A stretch of DNA of 64,000 nucleotides from Lunularia cruciata (taxonomy: Eukaryota > Streptophyta > Marchantiopsida > Lunulariales > Lunulariaceae): NCBI GenBank assembly GCA_948567375.1, contig OX419759.1, positions 38,282,593 through 38,346,592 on the forward strand. Reading direction: 5' to 3'. The notes beneath the pieces were generated by a model. The model made no database searches, was not told the DNA's origin, and saw only the letters and a program-made list of their open reading frames with translations. Shown here in pieces: positions 33,504 through 45,429 of the stretch (the first letter of the stretch is position 1; every line of letters begins with the position of its first letter). A program made the translations under genes and the position numbers.

Positions 33504-34539
33504 CAATATCTTATATAGACCTGTTGTCTAGACTTATCTAGACTTGTTGTTCTTCATATGTTGTCTAGACTTATCTAGACTTGTTGTTCTTCATATTTTC
33601 TCCATGTCTCTAATTAATTTAGTTAAATAAACGATAAAGATTCTGAAAAACATCACTACTTCCTACAAGTAAACCCATGTTTTTTACAATAAGAGATGTA
33701 CATTTTACACAATAATAACATGAAAATTCCGAGTTGAGGATATATTTCAGAATACCTAAAATTAGCAGAAGTATCATTATCTCTTATTTGTTCTGATGAA
33801 AAGTAAAGGAAAAGAGTTTATTCTTTGTCCTAGTTTCTTTCTGAAATTATACTCTACTAGTGCTCTCAACTGAGAATTCACTGGCCTGGTTTGCAGTTTT
33901 CTCTTTCCCTATAGTATGAAAGTTAGTCAATTTGTGTATTTTGAATATATGATTCTGATTTTTTATATCCAAGTTAGAGCTTTATTTGGTTTTAAATATT
34001 ACCTAATTCAATTACGATAAATTGTGCGGAATAATAATTTACGTTAAAATTTACTTTACTCAACTTTCTTATAAACTTTTAACGTAGGTCTAATAGAATA
34101 TACAAAACTATATACACAATGAGTATATATGTTTCATTACTATTAAGTTAAACAGGGTAGACTGGAAGTCTCAAAACTGAAAATCTACAGTACGATCCAG
34201 CAGGACGGAATCTCGTCCTCTGCTGCACCCGTTGGGGCCTACTACATTATCAATGCACTTAGTTACACTTAGTCACTGCTGAATGCTGCGAGGACAAAAT
34301 GGATCCTCAGTCCTTACCTTTCTCTAGTTCTTCTTTGTCTGCTCAAGCTCCCCTTTGTTCAACTCGGTACCAGTCATTCCCGACCTGTTCCGTTCCTACT
34401 CCAACGACTGACTGTACCATGAACCTAGTTTAGAGTGCCTGTGAATTGCCCCCGAAAATGGCTACACGAGAGGGTCTCAATTCGAGAATTTACTGTATAG
34501 TTATAGGGATAGATCTACTTATGTAAATATTAAAATAAT

Positions 34540-34735
34540 CTACTTGCTCTCCAGTGGCTTGGCTGGTGCAATCCATAGGAGAGCAATCATGCTTCACATG
34601 CTCCGGTTGTTTGTAGACAGTTCGACTTGTATAGCTATGATATCTTAGGTTCAATAGGGCAGATTTCTCATGTCTACTCTATAGGTGCTTAGCTCCATTT
34701 CATCTATTTTGTCTCACCCTTGGTACGGGCTTGAT
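34540..34735 (+). repeat. LINE 3'-end fragment, plus strand
   Basis: Matches 60965-61170 of LINE D3: the CAGTGGC-TTGGCTGGTGCAATCCATAGGA segment, then ATATCTTAGGT, GGGCAGATTT and the GTCTC-CCTTG region. Only the 3' part is present. It lies some 400 bp from, and in opposite orientation to, the 3' end of D1. Confidence 0.7.
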
Positions 34736-35119
34736 TATGTTTTCTATGCAATCTCCCCTTTTACTTATGTAAATATTAATAAGACATCTCACAAAGCTAA
34801 GCTGACATCAAATGCAATAATGTGTAAAATTATTTATGAGCTTTTGCACTTAAAACTTAATCATTAACAAAGAAAACCAAAGTCAACGACTTCATCAAAT
34901 ATTTTTCAAATTTTCATTCAAGATTGAGCCATGAATAGAAAAAGAAATTTAAATTTGTAGAATAATCTTGATTTATTTTAACTTCATTAAGTATTTTTCA
35001 TACACCAGATAACATTTTACAATAATACCCATGAATTATTTTATGTTTTACTTTGGGATCCTAACCAATTGAACCAACTATGGTGTCTACCAAATAGGCA
35101 CAGCCTCTGCCATTCTTGG

Positions 35120-38100
35120 AGGAGGAAGGAGACCGCGTAGCAAACATAGGATAGGAAGACCCCATCAAGCCATACAAGGGAGAGACAAAAGAGGTAAAAT
35201 GGAGCCAGGCTCCAATAGTATAGATATGAGAAATCTGCCCTATTGCACCTAAGATATCTGAGCTATGCAAGTCATAAATTCTATAAATTACTGGAGCATT
35301 CAAAGAAGCATTATCTAGTGTGATTGCTCTCCCATGGATTGCACTAGCCAGTGCTCTTTGTAGAGAAATGGACAAATGCTATCTAAAGTATGTTACAAAG
35401 TATGAGAGTGAGAGTGGTATCCCTTAATGTCTAATATGATAAGCTCTTGTGCACTCCATAAAAAATGTGTCAAATGCAGTGTCCATCATTCCATATAACT
35501 CCAAGGCTAGACCAACATAGAGGTGACCTTGCTACATATCACTATACTTGGAGACCTTGTGTGCTATTGCTCCGCTTGCCGCCTATCTAGGGAGATGAGT
35601 ATCACTCCTTCCAACATTGCATCATGCATAAGATCTATAACCACAACATCTGCCACTATTACTTAATCATCTTGGACCAAGTATAAGTCTACTTTAACAC
35701 ATGTTGTCTGCAAAGCATATAAATGTCTGCAAAGCATATAATATAATATACTCCCTCCAAGCCAAGTATCCACTCTCTCGTGTCATAGCAAACATTATAT
35801 CCCTAATGGTAGCATGGGTAATTATCCTCTATTCTCCAAAAGGACACCATGTCATATGGACCATTATTGCATCTAGTGTAGAACCACATCCACAAGTGAG
35901 TAATGAAGATAAAGACGGGTGGACCTGTAACACCCATATGTGCATGTGTGTGGTATTGTGATATTTAACTTGGTATTACAAGTACTTAAGAGATATTATT
36001 TATAGAGATAAAGGATGGTTCTATATTAGTCATGGTTAGTTAAAGTTAGTCATAGCTAAGATAGAGGGACCTTACTTTAGAGGAAGAAGAAAAGATGAGC
36101 ACCACTATTTTGGATTTTAGTGTGTTGACTTGGTATTATTCCTAGGTGTTTGGCTTTGAGGAAAGAGTTGAGAACTCTTGGGCCCGCAAGCCTTTTTGTT
36201 TTGGATTCTTCTTTAGACCAAGGATAGCCCATGTGAAGGAATCCTTGACTTAGTGGTTGGGTCAAGATAAGACCACATGCTTAGGGGAATATGCCCATGT
36301 GAATGGATATTCCTTTCTACTTTTTGACTTTACTTGACTTTTAGTCTAGTAACTTGAGTTACTACGGTAATTAGTAACTTTGGTATGTAACTATTTCACA
36401 AGTATATAAACAAGGGGTGAGGAGGTACTCATCATCCTTTCATTTGCAACTATCTCTCTCTCATTGAGTTCTCTAGTGAGCAATGTCTTGAGTCTTGGAG
36501 TGTTAGCCTTGGAGGAGTATGATGGAGTTCGGGTTCCTTGCCTTCTTAGTCCATGGTGCGCTACCATAATAGCCATCAGAGGTTCATCCTGAGTGAGAGA
36601 CAGGCCGGCTCACAGACCAAACCTAGGTGGAACCTCATTGTAGTAGAGAAGGTAGCTTGTGCAAGTTGGAATGCTCTAATGCACATTGAGTTAGGATCTA
36701 AGAACTTGCACCATTGCCATAGCAAGAGCAAAGACATGCTCTAGTTGCATGAGGAATGGAAAAGTCAACTAAGATAGAATGTAGCGTAAGTTGATACTAT
36801 CAATCCATCAATGAAGATTACAAACCTCTAGTCTAATTTGACAATAATGAAGCAAAGGATGGAAGGTCCTCTCATACCCGTGGGTATACACCATCCCTCA
36901 TCTACCATAATAACATTTGCAAAAAAGTGGATCTCTCCTCTACCTCAGTCACATATGTCTCTAAAATTGGCCTATTTGCAATCACAAAATAGGAGGAAAG
37001 TAAGGATACTAATAGAGCCCAACTACCTAAAAAAGTTATAGGTGTCATCTCCTCCATAGAAAATAGGCATATACTCCTCTGCATAAGATTGGTAGAGATG
37101 TTTATCTACATGTTGAGTCCCTTATCACACACTTGAATGTCCATGGTCCAATGTATCACCAAAGACTCCCATAATCCACCTATCAAAACCTCTCAAATAT
37201 GATTAAAAAGATCAAGGAAGGGGGAACCATGCTTAGAAGGTAAGTTGATAGACATGCAATGCTAGAGGAGAGTATACCAAATGTCTGATATGGATCTCCT
37301 AGTAGAGAAAGGTAATCCACATTGAGAATATCCTCTATAAGAGCAACATCTAAGAAGCGTGTGATAAAATCCTTGCATCCTATTAGCACTCCAAGAATAT
37401 GTAGTTTGTCTATAGATGTGATACACCTCTCTTGAAGGTCAAGGTGAGGAGGGATAACTGAGGAGGACCATGCTCTTTACTTTGAGACCTTGACTCTCAA
37501 ACCTACAAGATGTAGCTTGGTAGTCAAGTGATCTGATCTATAGGGCTCAGAATGTGTGTATTATCTGCCAAGAAGAGAAATATATAACTTGGCATGGCCA
37601 AAGTAGTAAATAAGAGCTTTGGATTGAGGTATGGCAAATAAAGATTCCCCTAAAGGATCTCCTTATTGTGTACCAATAATTGATTCCAAGATGATGACTC
37701 CTTCTTGTGACCAACCATGTTGATAGTAAAAGGAAGCAAGAGAGCCATAGAATGATCACACAAAAGGAATAAGACTCACCAAGAATACACCAGCCTCCCT
37801 AAGCTCTCTAAAAATGGATGCATACAAGAGATGTTATTAAAAGCATTCTCAACATCCACTTGTAGACGAACCACTTCAAATGGATATCTAAGAGTGCTCT
37901 AATGCCTAAAAATATAGCCTCACAATTTCCAGGTGTAGCTACTCCAAATTGATGTGGACTAATGGACCTTTGGATATGAGATGTTGAAGGACAATGATAT
38001 GGCTAACCAAGTGTAAAAAGATCTCTCCAATGTCAATTGGTCTAATGCACTTTGTGTCTTTCTCTATGGTGAGAAGTTGATTAGCACCAAACACACAACT

Positions 38101-38139
38101 AATTGATGTAGGAATAGCTCTTCTCACTATTGTTGTAGC
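35120..38139 (-). pseudogene. LINE D1, 3' half: RT and endonuclease relic
   Basis: Minus-strand copy of the LINE family seen best at 59607-61262. RT N-terminal motif remnant IPTSISCVFGANQLL, then RPIDIGEIFLHLVSHI (37939-38127). The catalytic box reads LADN in place of LADD (near 37560-37580). Further along, FITRFLDVALIEDI (37183-37389) and the endonuclease-side region (35400-35925) are badly decayed. Interrupted by a solo LTR (35926-36612). Broken at 38139 by element F; the 5' half continues at 49552. Confidence 0.8.
35926..36612. mobile_element. Solo LTR (687 bp) inserted in LINE D1
   Basis: Starts TGTAACACCCATATG and ends CCGGCTCA, highly similar to 52723-53408. It interrupts the LINE at 'gggtggacc|...|gaccaaacc'; uninterrupted LINE copies read gggtggaccaaac (51910 region and, reversed, 60425), so GACC is probably part of the target duplication. 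No internal coding sequence, hence a solo LTR or a small non-autonomous element. Confidence 0.75.
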
Positions 38140-38566
38140 TATAAAAGACCAAGACCAAGACCAAGGAGAGAAATAAGAGAATGGAAGCTCATATTGAGAT
38201 ACTTGAATGAGGGAAACTCTAAATGCCTAGCATGAACTTTAGCTCTCGTATTTATAGGAAGTATACAAGGCTCTTGAGAAACTTCTGAAGCTTCATTGAG
38301 CTGCTTTCTTGGAATGTAAGCCAAGTTAACTAAGAAGCTTCTCAAGAAGCTTCCTTCTTGGAGCCGCCTACTTAGCATGCAAGCTAAGTTGGTTAGAAGC
38401 TTCTAGAAGCTTCCTTCTAAAACTACTTACTTGGGGTGCAAGCTAAGCTAGTGGGAAGCTTCCCAAGAAGCTTCCTAGATACTTTTAGGATATTCTAGGC
38501 TAATTTGGCCTATTCACTACTTTGTTAGCCTTGACTTACTTCATTGCTAAACTCCATATTGTTACA
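38140..38566 (-). repeat. 3' LTR of F (427 bp)
   Basis: Plus strand TATAAAAGACC ... CCATATTGTTACA; antisense of the family LTR with GAAGCTTC clusters and a TATA segment near 38250. Confidence 0.85.
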
Positions 38567-38569
38567 TAT

Positions 38570-40205
38570 TCCCCCACTGCTAGTTGGTGATGTCCTTGTT
38601 GCCATTGAAGCTTCAAACTCCTGGATGGCCATTTGTGCATTCTAGAGATGAGAAAGAGACTCCCAAGTGGCATCATGAAGGGGATAGCCCTTCCAAAGGG
38701 CCTTATACTCTGTATGTTGTTGGCGGCCGTGTTGGATATAGCAATGTGCAAGTATACAATCAACTTTGTACTCCTCATGGTCATGGATAGGAATGAGAGG
38801 AAGTGGGAGTTGGACACAAGAGGAAAAAGAGGATGGATTAAGAACAAAGGGTTTCAACTTGGAAACATGGAAGATAGGGTAGATGCACATATGACAAGGC
38901 AAGGCAAGTTGAGAAGCAATAAGAGAAACGATTTGGATGACATCAAAGGGTCCTATCAAATTAGGGGTGAGTTTACAAACTTGGTATCAAGTGGGAGGGG
39001 TAGGTTACTAGAGGAGAGCATGAATTTATAACCAACTTGAAAGGCAAGATCATGATGATGGTCGTCCACAAATTGTTTTTGACAATTTTGAGCAACAAGG
39101 AGATGAGACTTTGCTTGCTAGAGGGATTGGGATATGGTGGTCAAGAATGTTGAAGTATAAGGGACATGAGATGAAGGAGGAGCAAAAATGGAATCTAAAA
39201 CAAGTAGATCTTGGCAAAAATTGAGAAAGAAAGGAGAGAGTCTAATGCTTGCATGTCTGCAGTTATTGTATGCAAACTCCATAGCTGTAAGAGATTCATC
39301 CCAATTGGTGTGGTGAACATTGATGAAAGCACAAAGCATATCCTCCAAGGTGCAATTTGCACGTTTAGTTTGTCCATTAGTTTTAGGATGATAAGTCGTG
39401 GACAAAGCAAGCTTGGTGTTGAGTATCTAGAAGAGTGCTTGCCAAAACTTTCCAATGAATCAAGGATCATGGTTGGAGATGAGTACACTTGGCATCCAAT
39501 GATGCTTAAAGACATTATCAAAGTAGAGTTGCACTAATGTTTGAGCATCCACGGTATCAAAGGTTGGTGCTAATGGATTTTCTTACTAAGCTTATCCACA
39601 AACAACACAATTGCCATGTGACCTTGCTTTGTCTTGGGCAAGGATGTGATGAGATCCAAGCTCATGTGTTCCTATCGAGCAGTGGTTGAAGAAGTCCATT
39701 GAGTTTTTGGTTGCTAGCCTTGTTGTGTTGGTAGCTCTCACATGATTAGATGAAATCTTGAACATCTCATGTCATGTTGGGCCACCACCATTGGCATTGA
39801 AGAGTACCCAAGGTTTTGTCTACACCCATGTGACCAACAATTGGTAAATCATGGGGTTCTTGGAGGTGTACAAGTTGGAGATCACCCTTGGCTAAGACAT
39901 AGATTTGATCCTCATGGAATAGAAGGTCTTCCTTGAAGGAGAAGGTGTTGTCTTCCTTGTCATCGATAGAAGGATGCCCTTGTACCATTTGAAAGAATGG
40001 ATCTTGTTGTGGAGTTGTCCTAATCTTGTTGGATTTGGGCCTTAGAGTTGATTGACACCATCGTGATTGCCACCATGATGAGAGGAAGAGACTTCAAATC
40101 AGGTTGTTGTGATAAGGCGTCAAGGATGACATAGAACCAATTGGGTATTCAAGTTTGATGTCAAACAATTGTAGTTGTTCCTCCCATTGATGATGTCAAC
40201 TCTTC
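38570..40205 (-). pseudogene. Integrase and chromodomain end of F
   Basis: Antisense integrase C-terminal half and chromodomain: VDCILAHCYIQHGRQQHTEYKALWKGYPLHDATWE (38642-38800 region) and MSTTYHPKTNGQTKRANCTLEDML (39118-39405), where the HPQTDGQTER core motif has lost its Glu (TKR). Zinc finger near 39800-39980 (DLPIVGHMGVDKTLGTLQ). Stop TAG at the codon equivalent to 44566 of C. Continues at 45858. Confidence 0.85.
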
Positions 40206-40280
40206 ATGTGTGTAACAATATGGAGTTTAGTGACGAAGTTAGTCGGGCTTACGAAGTAGAGAATAAGCCAAAATAGCCTA

Positions 40281-40502
40281 GAATATTCTAGAAGCATCTA
40301 AGAAGCTTCTTAGGAAGCTTCCCAACTAGTTAACTTGCGCCCTAAGCAGGTAGCTTCTAGAAGGAAGCTTCTAGAAGCTTCTAACTAGCTTAGCTTACAT
40401 ACCAAGTAGGCGGCTTCTAGAAGGAAGCTTCTTGAGAAGCTTCTTAGTTAACTTGACTTGCACTCCAAGAAAGCGGCTCAAGGAAGCTTCTTGAGAAGCT
40501 TC
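40281..40502 (+). promoter_or_regulatory. Array of heat-shock-element-like GAAnnTTC units in LTR U3
   Basis: At least six clusters of alternating GAA/TTC spaced by 2 nt. GAATATTCTAGAA at 40281-40293 is three perfect units. 40364-40381 reads GAAGCTTCTAGAAGCTTC, four perfect contiguous units. Further clusters are at 40302-40322, 40353-40363, 40414-40443 and 40482-40502. Inverted nGAAn pentamers are the known binding pattern of heat-shock factor; three or more contiguous units usually bind well. The array ends about 20 bp upstream of the TATA box. Binding is inferred, not shown. Confidence 0.65.
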
Positions 40503-40520
40503 AAAGGTCTTGTATGCTAC

Positions 40521-40529
40521 CTATAAATA
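40521..40529 (+). promoter_or_regulatory. TATA box of the C LTR
   Basis: CTATAAATA lies just 3' of the GAAnnTTC array and about 105 bp before the LTR end. It is repeated in the 3' LTR (45740-45748) and conserved in E1, E2 and F. Transcription would start some 30 bp downstream. Confidence 0.75.
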
Positions 40530-40633
40530 CCAAGGCCAAAGCTCATGCTAGGCATTCGGAGTTTTCCCTCATTCAAGTGTCCCAATGTGAGTTTCCATTC
40601 TCCTATTTCTCTCCTCGGTTTCGGTCTTTTATA

Positions 40634-40646
40634 TTGGTATCAGAGC
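40634..40646 (+). other. Primer binding site of C (initiator-Met tRNA)
   Basis: TTGGTATCAGAGC follows the 5' LTR directly; TGGTATCAGAGC is the classic plant initiator-methionine tRNA primer sequence. Confidence 0.92.
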
Positions 40647-40904
40647 AGGAATGGGATGGATGGAATTTATGGACCACCAAATCCACTTCCGCCAAACCAT
40701 TGGGACTTTCATGTCCAGATATTACCAAAGCATCGTTTCACACAATTCATCACCTCACGCTTTGGGCAGGACTTTCTACATATGATCACCGTGTCAGAGG
40801 AACCCTTGATACTTCCAGTTGTAACTTATGGAGAACGGTGGACGTGTTGTATCTATGTGTTAATCAACTAGATAAATTGAGAGTAGTGGAATAGAGTAGT
40901 AGCA

Positions 40905-41838
40905 ATGGCGGCAATACCGGATGTTATCCTTGCAATGCAACAACAAATCGAGCATCTTACTCGATTGTTGGATGAATGAGACCAGCAACGACGAGAACAG
41001 ATAGACAGAGCGCCAGTTCAAGATGGAGAAGATCGCATTTGATTTCCGAAACCCAAGGTGTTTGAAGGCAAGAATCTTCCAGGCATAGTGGAGAATTTTG
41101 TGTTTGACTGTGAACGTTACTTTGAAGCCACCAATCTTCAAGACGAGCGGAAACAAATTCTCTTGGCTTCTAGCCAGTTGGATGGTGTGGCAAAACTTTG
41201 GTGGCAATTCCGAGTAGAAAAAGCTGAACGACAAATTATTACACCGATTTTGACATGGGCAGAATTCAAGGATGCAATACTTGGTCGATTTCAGACTATA
41301 AATGCCACCCGAGCTGCACGAGATAAATTGGCGGAGTTGAGGCAGATTGGCTTAGTGAGAAGCTACATCACACAAGTTCAGAATATCATCATGCAAATTC
41401 CAGATATCCAAGAAGGTGAAGTTCTGGATCGATTTGTGCAAAGATTGAAGTCACGAACCAGATTGGAGGTGACCATGCGAGAGCCATAGAACGTAGAAGA
41501 AGCCATGCAATTGGCTGAGCGTTTTGATTCCTTAGTTGCCACAACTTGGTCTCGACCTCGACCTACACAAAACCTACCCGTACCACGAGTGGAAGAACCG
41601 GTACCAATGGAGATTGATGCTATCCAGCGAAGACCACTTGGCACAGCAGATAGAGAAAGATTACGTGAAAATGGAGGTTGCTTTTATTGTCGCCAGTTGG
41701 GGCATTGCATTGCTGAATGTCCACTCAAGAATGGACGACCTCAACAAGTTGCCCAAGTGGAGGTTGTGGAGCGAAATGATCCGGGAAACAAGGAATCCCA
41801 ATAGGAGATTTCGAGCCACCTACTGGGAGCTTGATTAG
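40905..41838 (+). pseudogene. gag (element C)
   Basis: A likely start is ATG 40905 (MAAIPDVILAMQQQIEHLTRLLDE). It runs through a capsid region (FVFDCERYFEATNL, KLWWQF, FKDAILGRFQ; 41058-41489) to the zinc knuckle CFYCRQLGHCIAEC (C-x2-C-x4-H-x4-C, within 41505-41804). Stops: TGA 40977, TGA 41040 (CGA in the F copy), TAG 41487 (CAA in E2). A further frame of the leader precedes it (40545-40871). Its product would form the virus-like particle and bind RNA. Confidence 0.88.
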
Positions 41839-43384
41839 TTCCAATGGGATTGAAGGCTCGACCTATGCAAGTTTGCTTCACTTGCAAGGTATGATATCTA
41901 ATCGGGGTTGTAGAATTTTGGTTGATTCTGGAAGTTCAGAGAATTGCATGTCTATGCAAGTAGCAAAGGAATTGGGTATTCCTATCAAGCCAGTGATTGG
42001 AAGTAGTTTGATGATGGCGGATGGTAGAAAGGGTTCTGCATTCCGCACCTTGCATCTCGTTACCTTCAAGATTGGGAAGGAGTATTTGGAGTGTATGAGG
42101 TTTGTAGTGGCACCTCTACACTATGATATCATTCTAGGTCTACCTTGGCTTGAATGTCATAAGGTTCAATTTGATTGGACCCGACACCAAATTCAAGTAC
42201 AACACCAAGGTAGGAATTTCCGATTAGGTTGTCTGGCACCTCTGAGTAAGACACCTAAGAATAGTCAATCCCAAGATGGGAAGTTTGTCAAGAAGGTAGC
42301 CATAGAGCGAATCTGGAAGGGAGATGAGTCCCAAGATGGGAAGTTTGCCAGGAAGGCAACCATGGAGCAAGCTTGGAAGAGAGATGAGTCCCTAGAAGGG
42401 ACGTTTGTGAATGAAGCAGCCATAGAGCAAGCTTTGGAGGATGATAAGTCTGTATTCGCGGTGTGGATCAAGCCGATTGCACAAGAACAATCTGAGGAGG
42501 GCCAAGTGCCGCATCAAGCAATGGTTGATCGGATAGTTCAGGAGTTTGCAGATGTGTTTCCGGATGATCTGCCAAAGGGATTACCCTCCGATCAAGGTAT
42601 GCCCTTCAAGATTGAGTTATTGCCAGGGAGTACTCCAGTGAGTAGACCAATCTATCGGCTCTCACCAAAGGAGTTGGAGGAGTTGCGAACAACACTTACA
42701 GAGTTGTTGGAGAAGGATTTCATACGACATAGTACCTCTCCGTGGGGAGCACCAGTACTATTTGTTCCAAAGAAGGATGGAGGACTTCGTTTCTGTATTG
42801 ATTACCGTGGGCTCAATAAGCAAACCGTGAAGAATGCATATCCCTTGCCTCGGATCGATGACCTGCTTGATCAACTAAGTGGAGCACGCTACTTTTCCAA
42901 GCTGGATCTTCGTAGCGGCTATTGGCAAATTCCTATTGAAGGAGAGGACGTGCAAAAGACTGCTTTTTGCACAAGGTATGGACATTTTGAGTGGAGAGTT
43001 CTACCTTTCGGACTCACTAATGCTCCAGCAGTCTTCATGGATCAGATGCATCAAGTGTTGGAGGGACTATTGGATCGGTCCGTGGTGGTGTTCTTAGATG
43101 ATATCTTAATCTATAGCAGGACAGAGGCAGAACATGTGAATCATGTGCGAGAAGTCCTAAGACGACTACAACAGTGGAAATTTTACTGCAAGAAGTCAAA
43201 GTGTGCTTTTTGGCAGAAGGAGGTTACCTTCTTGGGTCATAAGATCTCATCAGAGGGGATCAAGATGGAAGAAGAGAAGATCAAGGCCATTACTGATTGG
43301 CCTACCCCGAAGGATGCTACAGAAGTATGAGCATTCAATGGACTGGCCAGTTTTTACCGACGGTTCATCCACTATTATGCTCAC
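41831..43384 (+). pseudogene. Protease and reverse transcriptase (element C)
   Basis: A 499-residue frame (41831-43330). Protease: [15 protein letters not shown] with the Asp-Ser-Gly active site, then [19 protein letters not shown] linker holds three or four degenerate repeats of SQDGKF-type units (about 150-200). [70 protein letters not shown] and the catalytic [12 protein letters not shown]. It ends at TGA 43328, probably a former CGA, and the connection domain continues as [13 protein letters not shown]. Confidence 0.95.
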
Positions 43385-43950
43385 GTGGCTGCACCATTGA
43401 CTGACCTCTTAGGAAAGAACTCGAGCTTCCAGTGGACCACCAAGCATGAAGAAGCATTCCAGAAGTTAAAGCATATGGTGTCTTCAAGACCTATTCTTCA
43501 ACCATATGATCCTCAACTACCTTGTGTGGTTGATTTTGATGCTTCTAACTTTGCAATTGGAGCTGTGTTGCAACAAGAATTTCCAGATGGACTACATCCG
43601 ATTGCCTTTGTGTCTCGCCGACTAAATACAGCGGAAAGAAATTACTCTGCTTGAGATCGAGAACAACTTGCAATGGTATATGCCACCAAGGTATGGAGGC
43701 ATTATCTCTTGGGGAAACAAGTGATCATGCGAACTGATCACAAGCCATTGTTGCAGACCTTACACTTAGAGCACATGAAGAGCCGGCATCATCGATGGGA
43801 AGAGCAACTCCAATTGTTTGACATCAAACTTGAGTACAAACCAGGTCGGTTCCATGTCATTCCCGATGCTCTATCACGACGACCTGATTTGAAGGATCTT
43901 CCTTTCATCACGGCGGCAATTACAACGGTGTCCATTGACCCTAAGGTCCA
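43385..43950 (+). pseudogene. RNase H (element C)
   Basis: Pieces 43385-43654 and the start of 43673-44143. Catalytic Asp in [18 protein letters not shown], then the MRTDHKPLLQTLHLEH segment and the boundary PDALSRRPDLKDLP. An in-frame TGA at 43652 splits it; the E1 copy has TGA at the same codon. Confidence 0.92.
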
Positions 43951-45429
43951 CAATGAGTTTCAATCAGCTCTACGACAAGATCCCTTCTTCCAAATGGTAC
44001 ACGGTCGTCTGACAGCATGCAACAAGGAGTACAACACCTTCTCTTCAAGGAAGGCCTTTTATTCCATGCAGACCAGATCTATGTTCCAGCCAAAGGTGAT
44101 CTTCGACTTGTGCGCCTTCAAGAAGCCCATGATTTACCAATAGCTGGTCACATGGGAGTGGACAAGACCTTGGGCACCCTCCAACGCCAATGGTGGTGGC
44201 CCAACATGACACGAGATGTTCGAGACTTTGTCCGATCATGTGAGAGTTGCCAACGGAACAAGGCCAGCAACCAGAAGCCGAGTGGACTCCTTCAACCACT
44301 CACCATTCCATCCGCTCGTTGGGAGCATGTGAGCTTGGATCTCATCACATCCTTGCCAAAGACAAATCAAGGACACACCGCCATCGTGGTGTTTGTGGAT
44401 AAGCTTAGTAAGCAAATCCACTTGGCACCAACTTGTGATATCGTGGATGCTCCAACCTTAGCACAAATCTACTTTGACAATGTCTTCAAGCATCATGGCA
44501 TGCCACACGTACTCATCTCCGACCGTGATCCTCGCTTTACCGGGAAGTTTTGGCAAGCACTCTTTTAGATACTCGGCACCAAGCTTGCTTTGTCCACGGC
44601 CTATCATCCTCAAACTGATGGACAAACTGAACGCGCCAATCGTACATTGGAGGATATGTTGCGGGCCTTTGTCAATGTCCACCATACCAACTGGGATGAA
44701 TGTCTTGCAGCTGCAGAATTTGCCTACAACAACTCCAAACAGGCAAGCACTGGATTTTCTCCCTTCTTTCTCAATTTTGGCCAAGATCCGCTTGTTCCAG
44801 ATTCTCTTCTTGCTCCCCCTCTCTCTCAGGTTCCTCATACTTCTACATTCTTGACCACTATATCCCGCTCTCTCCAACAAGCCAAGTCTCACCTCCTTGT
44901 TGCTCAGAATCGCCAAAAACAATATGCAGACCATCATCGTCGTGATCTCACCTTTGAAGTTGGTGATAAAGTCATGCTATCCTCTAGTAACCTCCCTCTC
45001 CCACTTGATACCCAAGTTCGTAAACTTGCTCCTAATTGGATAGGACCCTTTGATATCACCCATATTATCTCTCCTGTTGCTTATCATCTTGCCTTACCTT
45101 GTCACATGCGTATCCATCCTATCTTTCATGTTTCCAAGTTGAAACCCTTTGTTCCTAACCCTTCTTCCTTTTCCTCTCGAGTCCAACCTCCCCCTCTTCC
45201 TATCCCTATCAATGATCATGAGGAGTACGAAGTTGATTGTATCCTTGCGTGTCGCCATATTCAACGAGGCCGTCGCCAACACACGGAGTACAAGGTCCTT
45301 TGGAAAGGGTATCCCCTTCATGATGCCACATGGGAACCTCTTTCTCACCTCCAGAATGCACAGATGGCCATCAAGGAATTTGAAGCTTCACTGGCGATGA
45401 GGACGTCACCAACTAGCGGCGGGGGAATA
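43951..45429 (+). pseudogene. Integrase with C-terminal chromodomain (element C)
   Basis: HHCC finger (HDLPIAGHMGVDKTLGTLQ, then CESCQRNKAS), core with the three acidic residues readable (SLDLITSLP, ISDRDPRFTG, HPQTDGQTERANRTLED), a GPY/F-like segment (LAPNWIGPFDI, HPIFHVSKLKPF) and a chromodomain (VDCILACRHIQRGRRQH, VLWKGYPLHDATWEPL). A 1-nt deletion near 44041 shifts the frame relative to E1 and F, and TAG 44566 splits the core. The open frame continues into the 3' LTR to 45495. Chromodomains bind methylated histone tails and steer integration into heterochromatin. Confidence 0.93.

Larger units (their letters stand above)
30942..34539. other. Unassigned region, mostly decayed repeats
   Basis: No intact gene. 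The beginning (30942-31400) shows short Pro/His-rich and PRDKHD-like frames that may be an old retroelement, but I cannot name it. A G-rich low-complexity tract lies at 31790-31850. Sequence from 33600 to 34540 is AT-rich with nothing recognisable apart from a LINE scrap at 33445-33503. Confidence 0.4.
40211..40633 (+). repeat. 5' LTR of C (423 bp)
   Basis: Starts TGTAACAATATGG; ends TTTTATA where the 3' LTR has TTTTACA. Contains the clustered GAAnnTTC elements and a TATA box. Confidence 0.95.
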
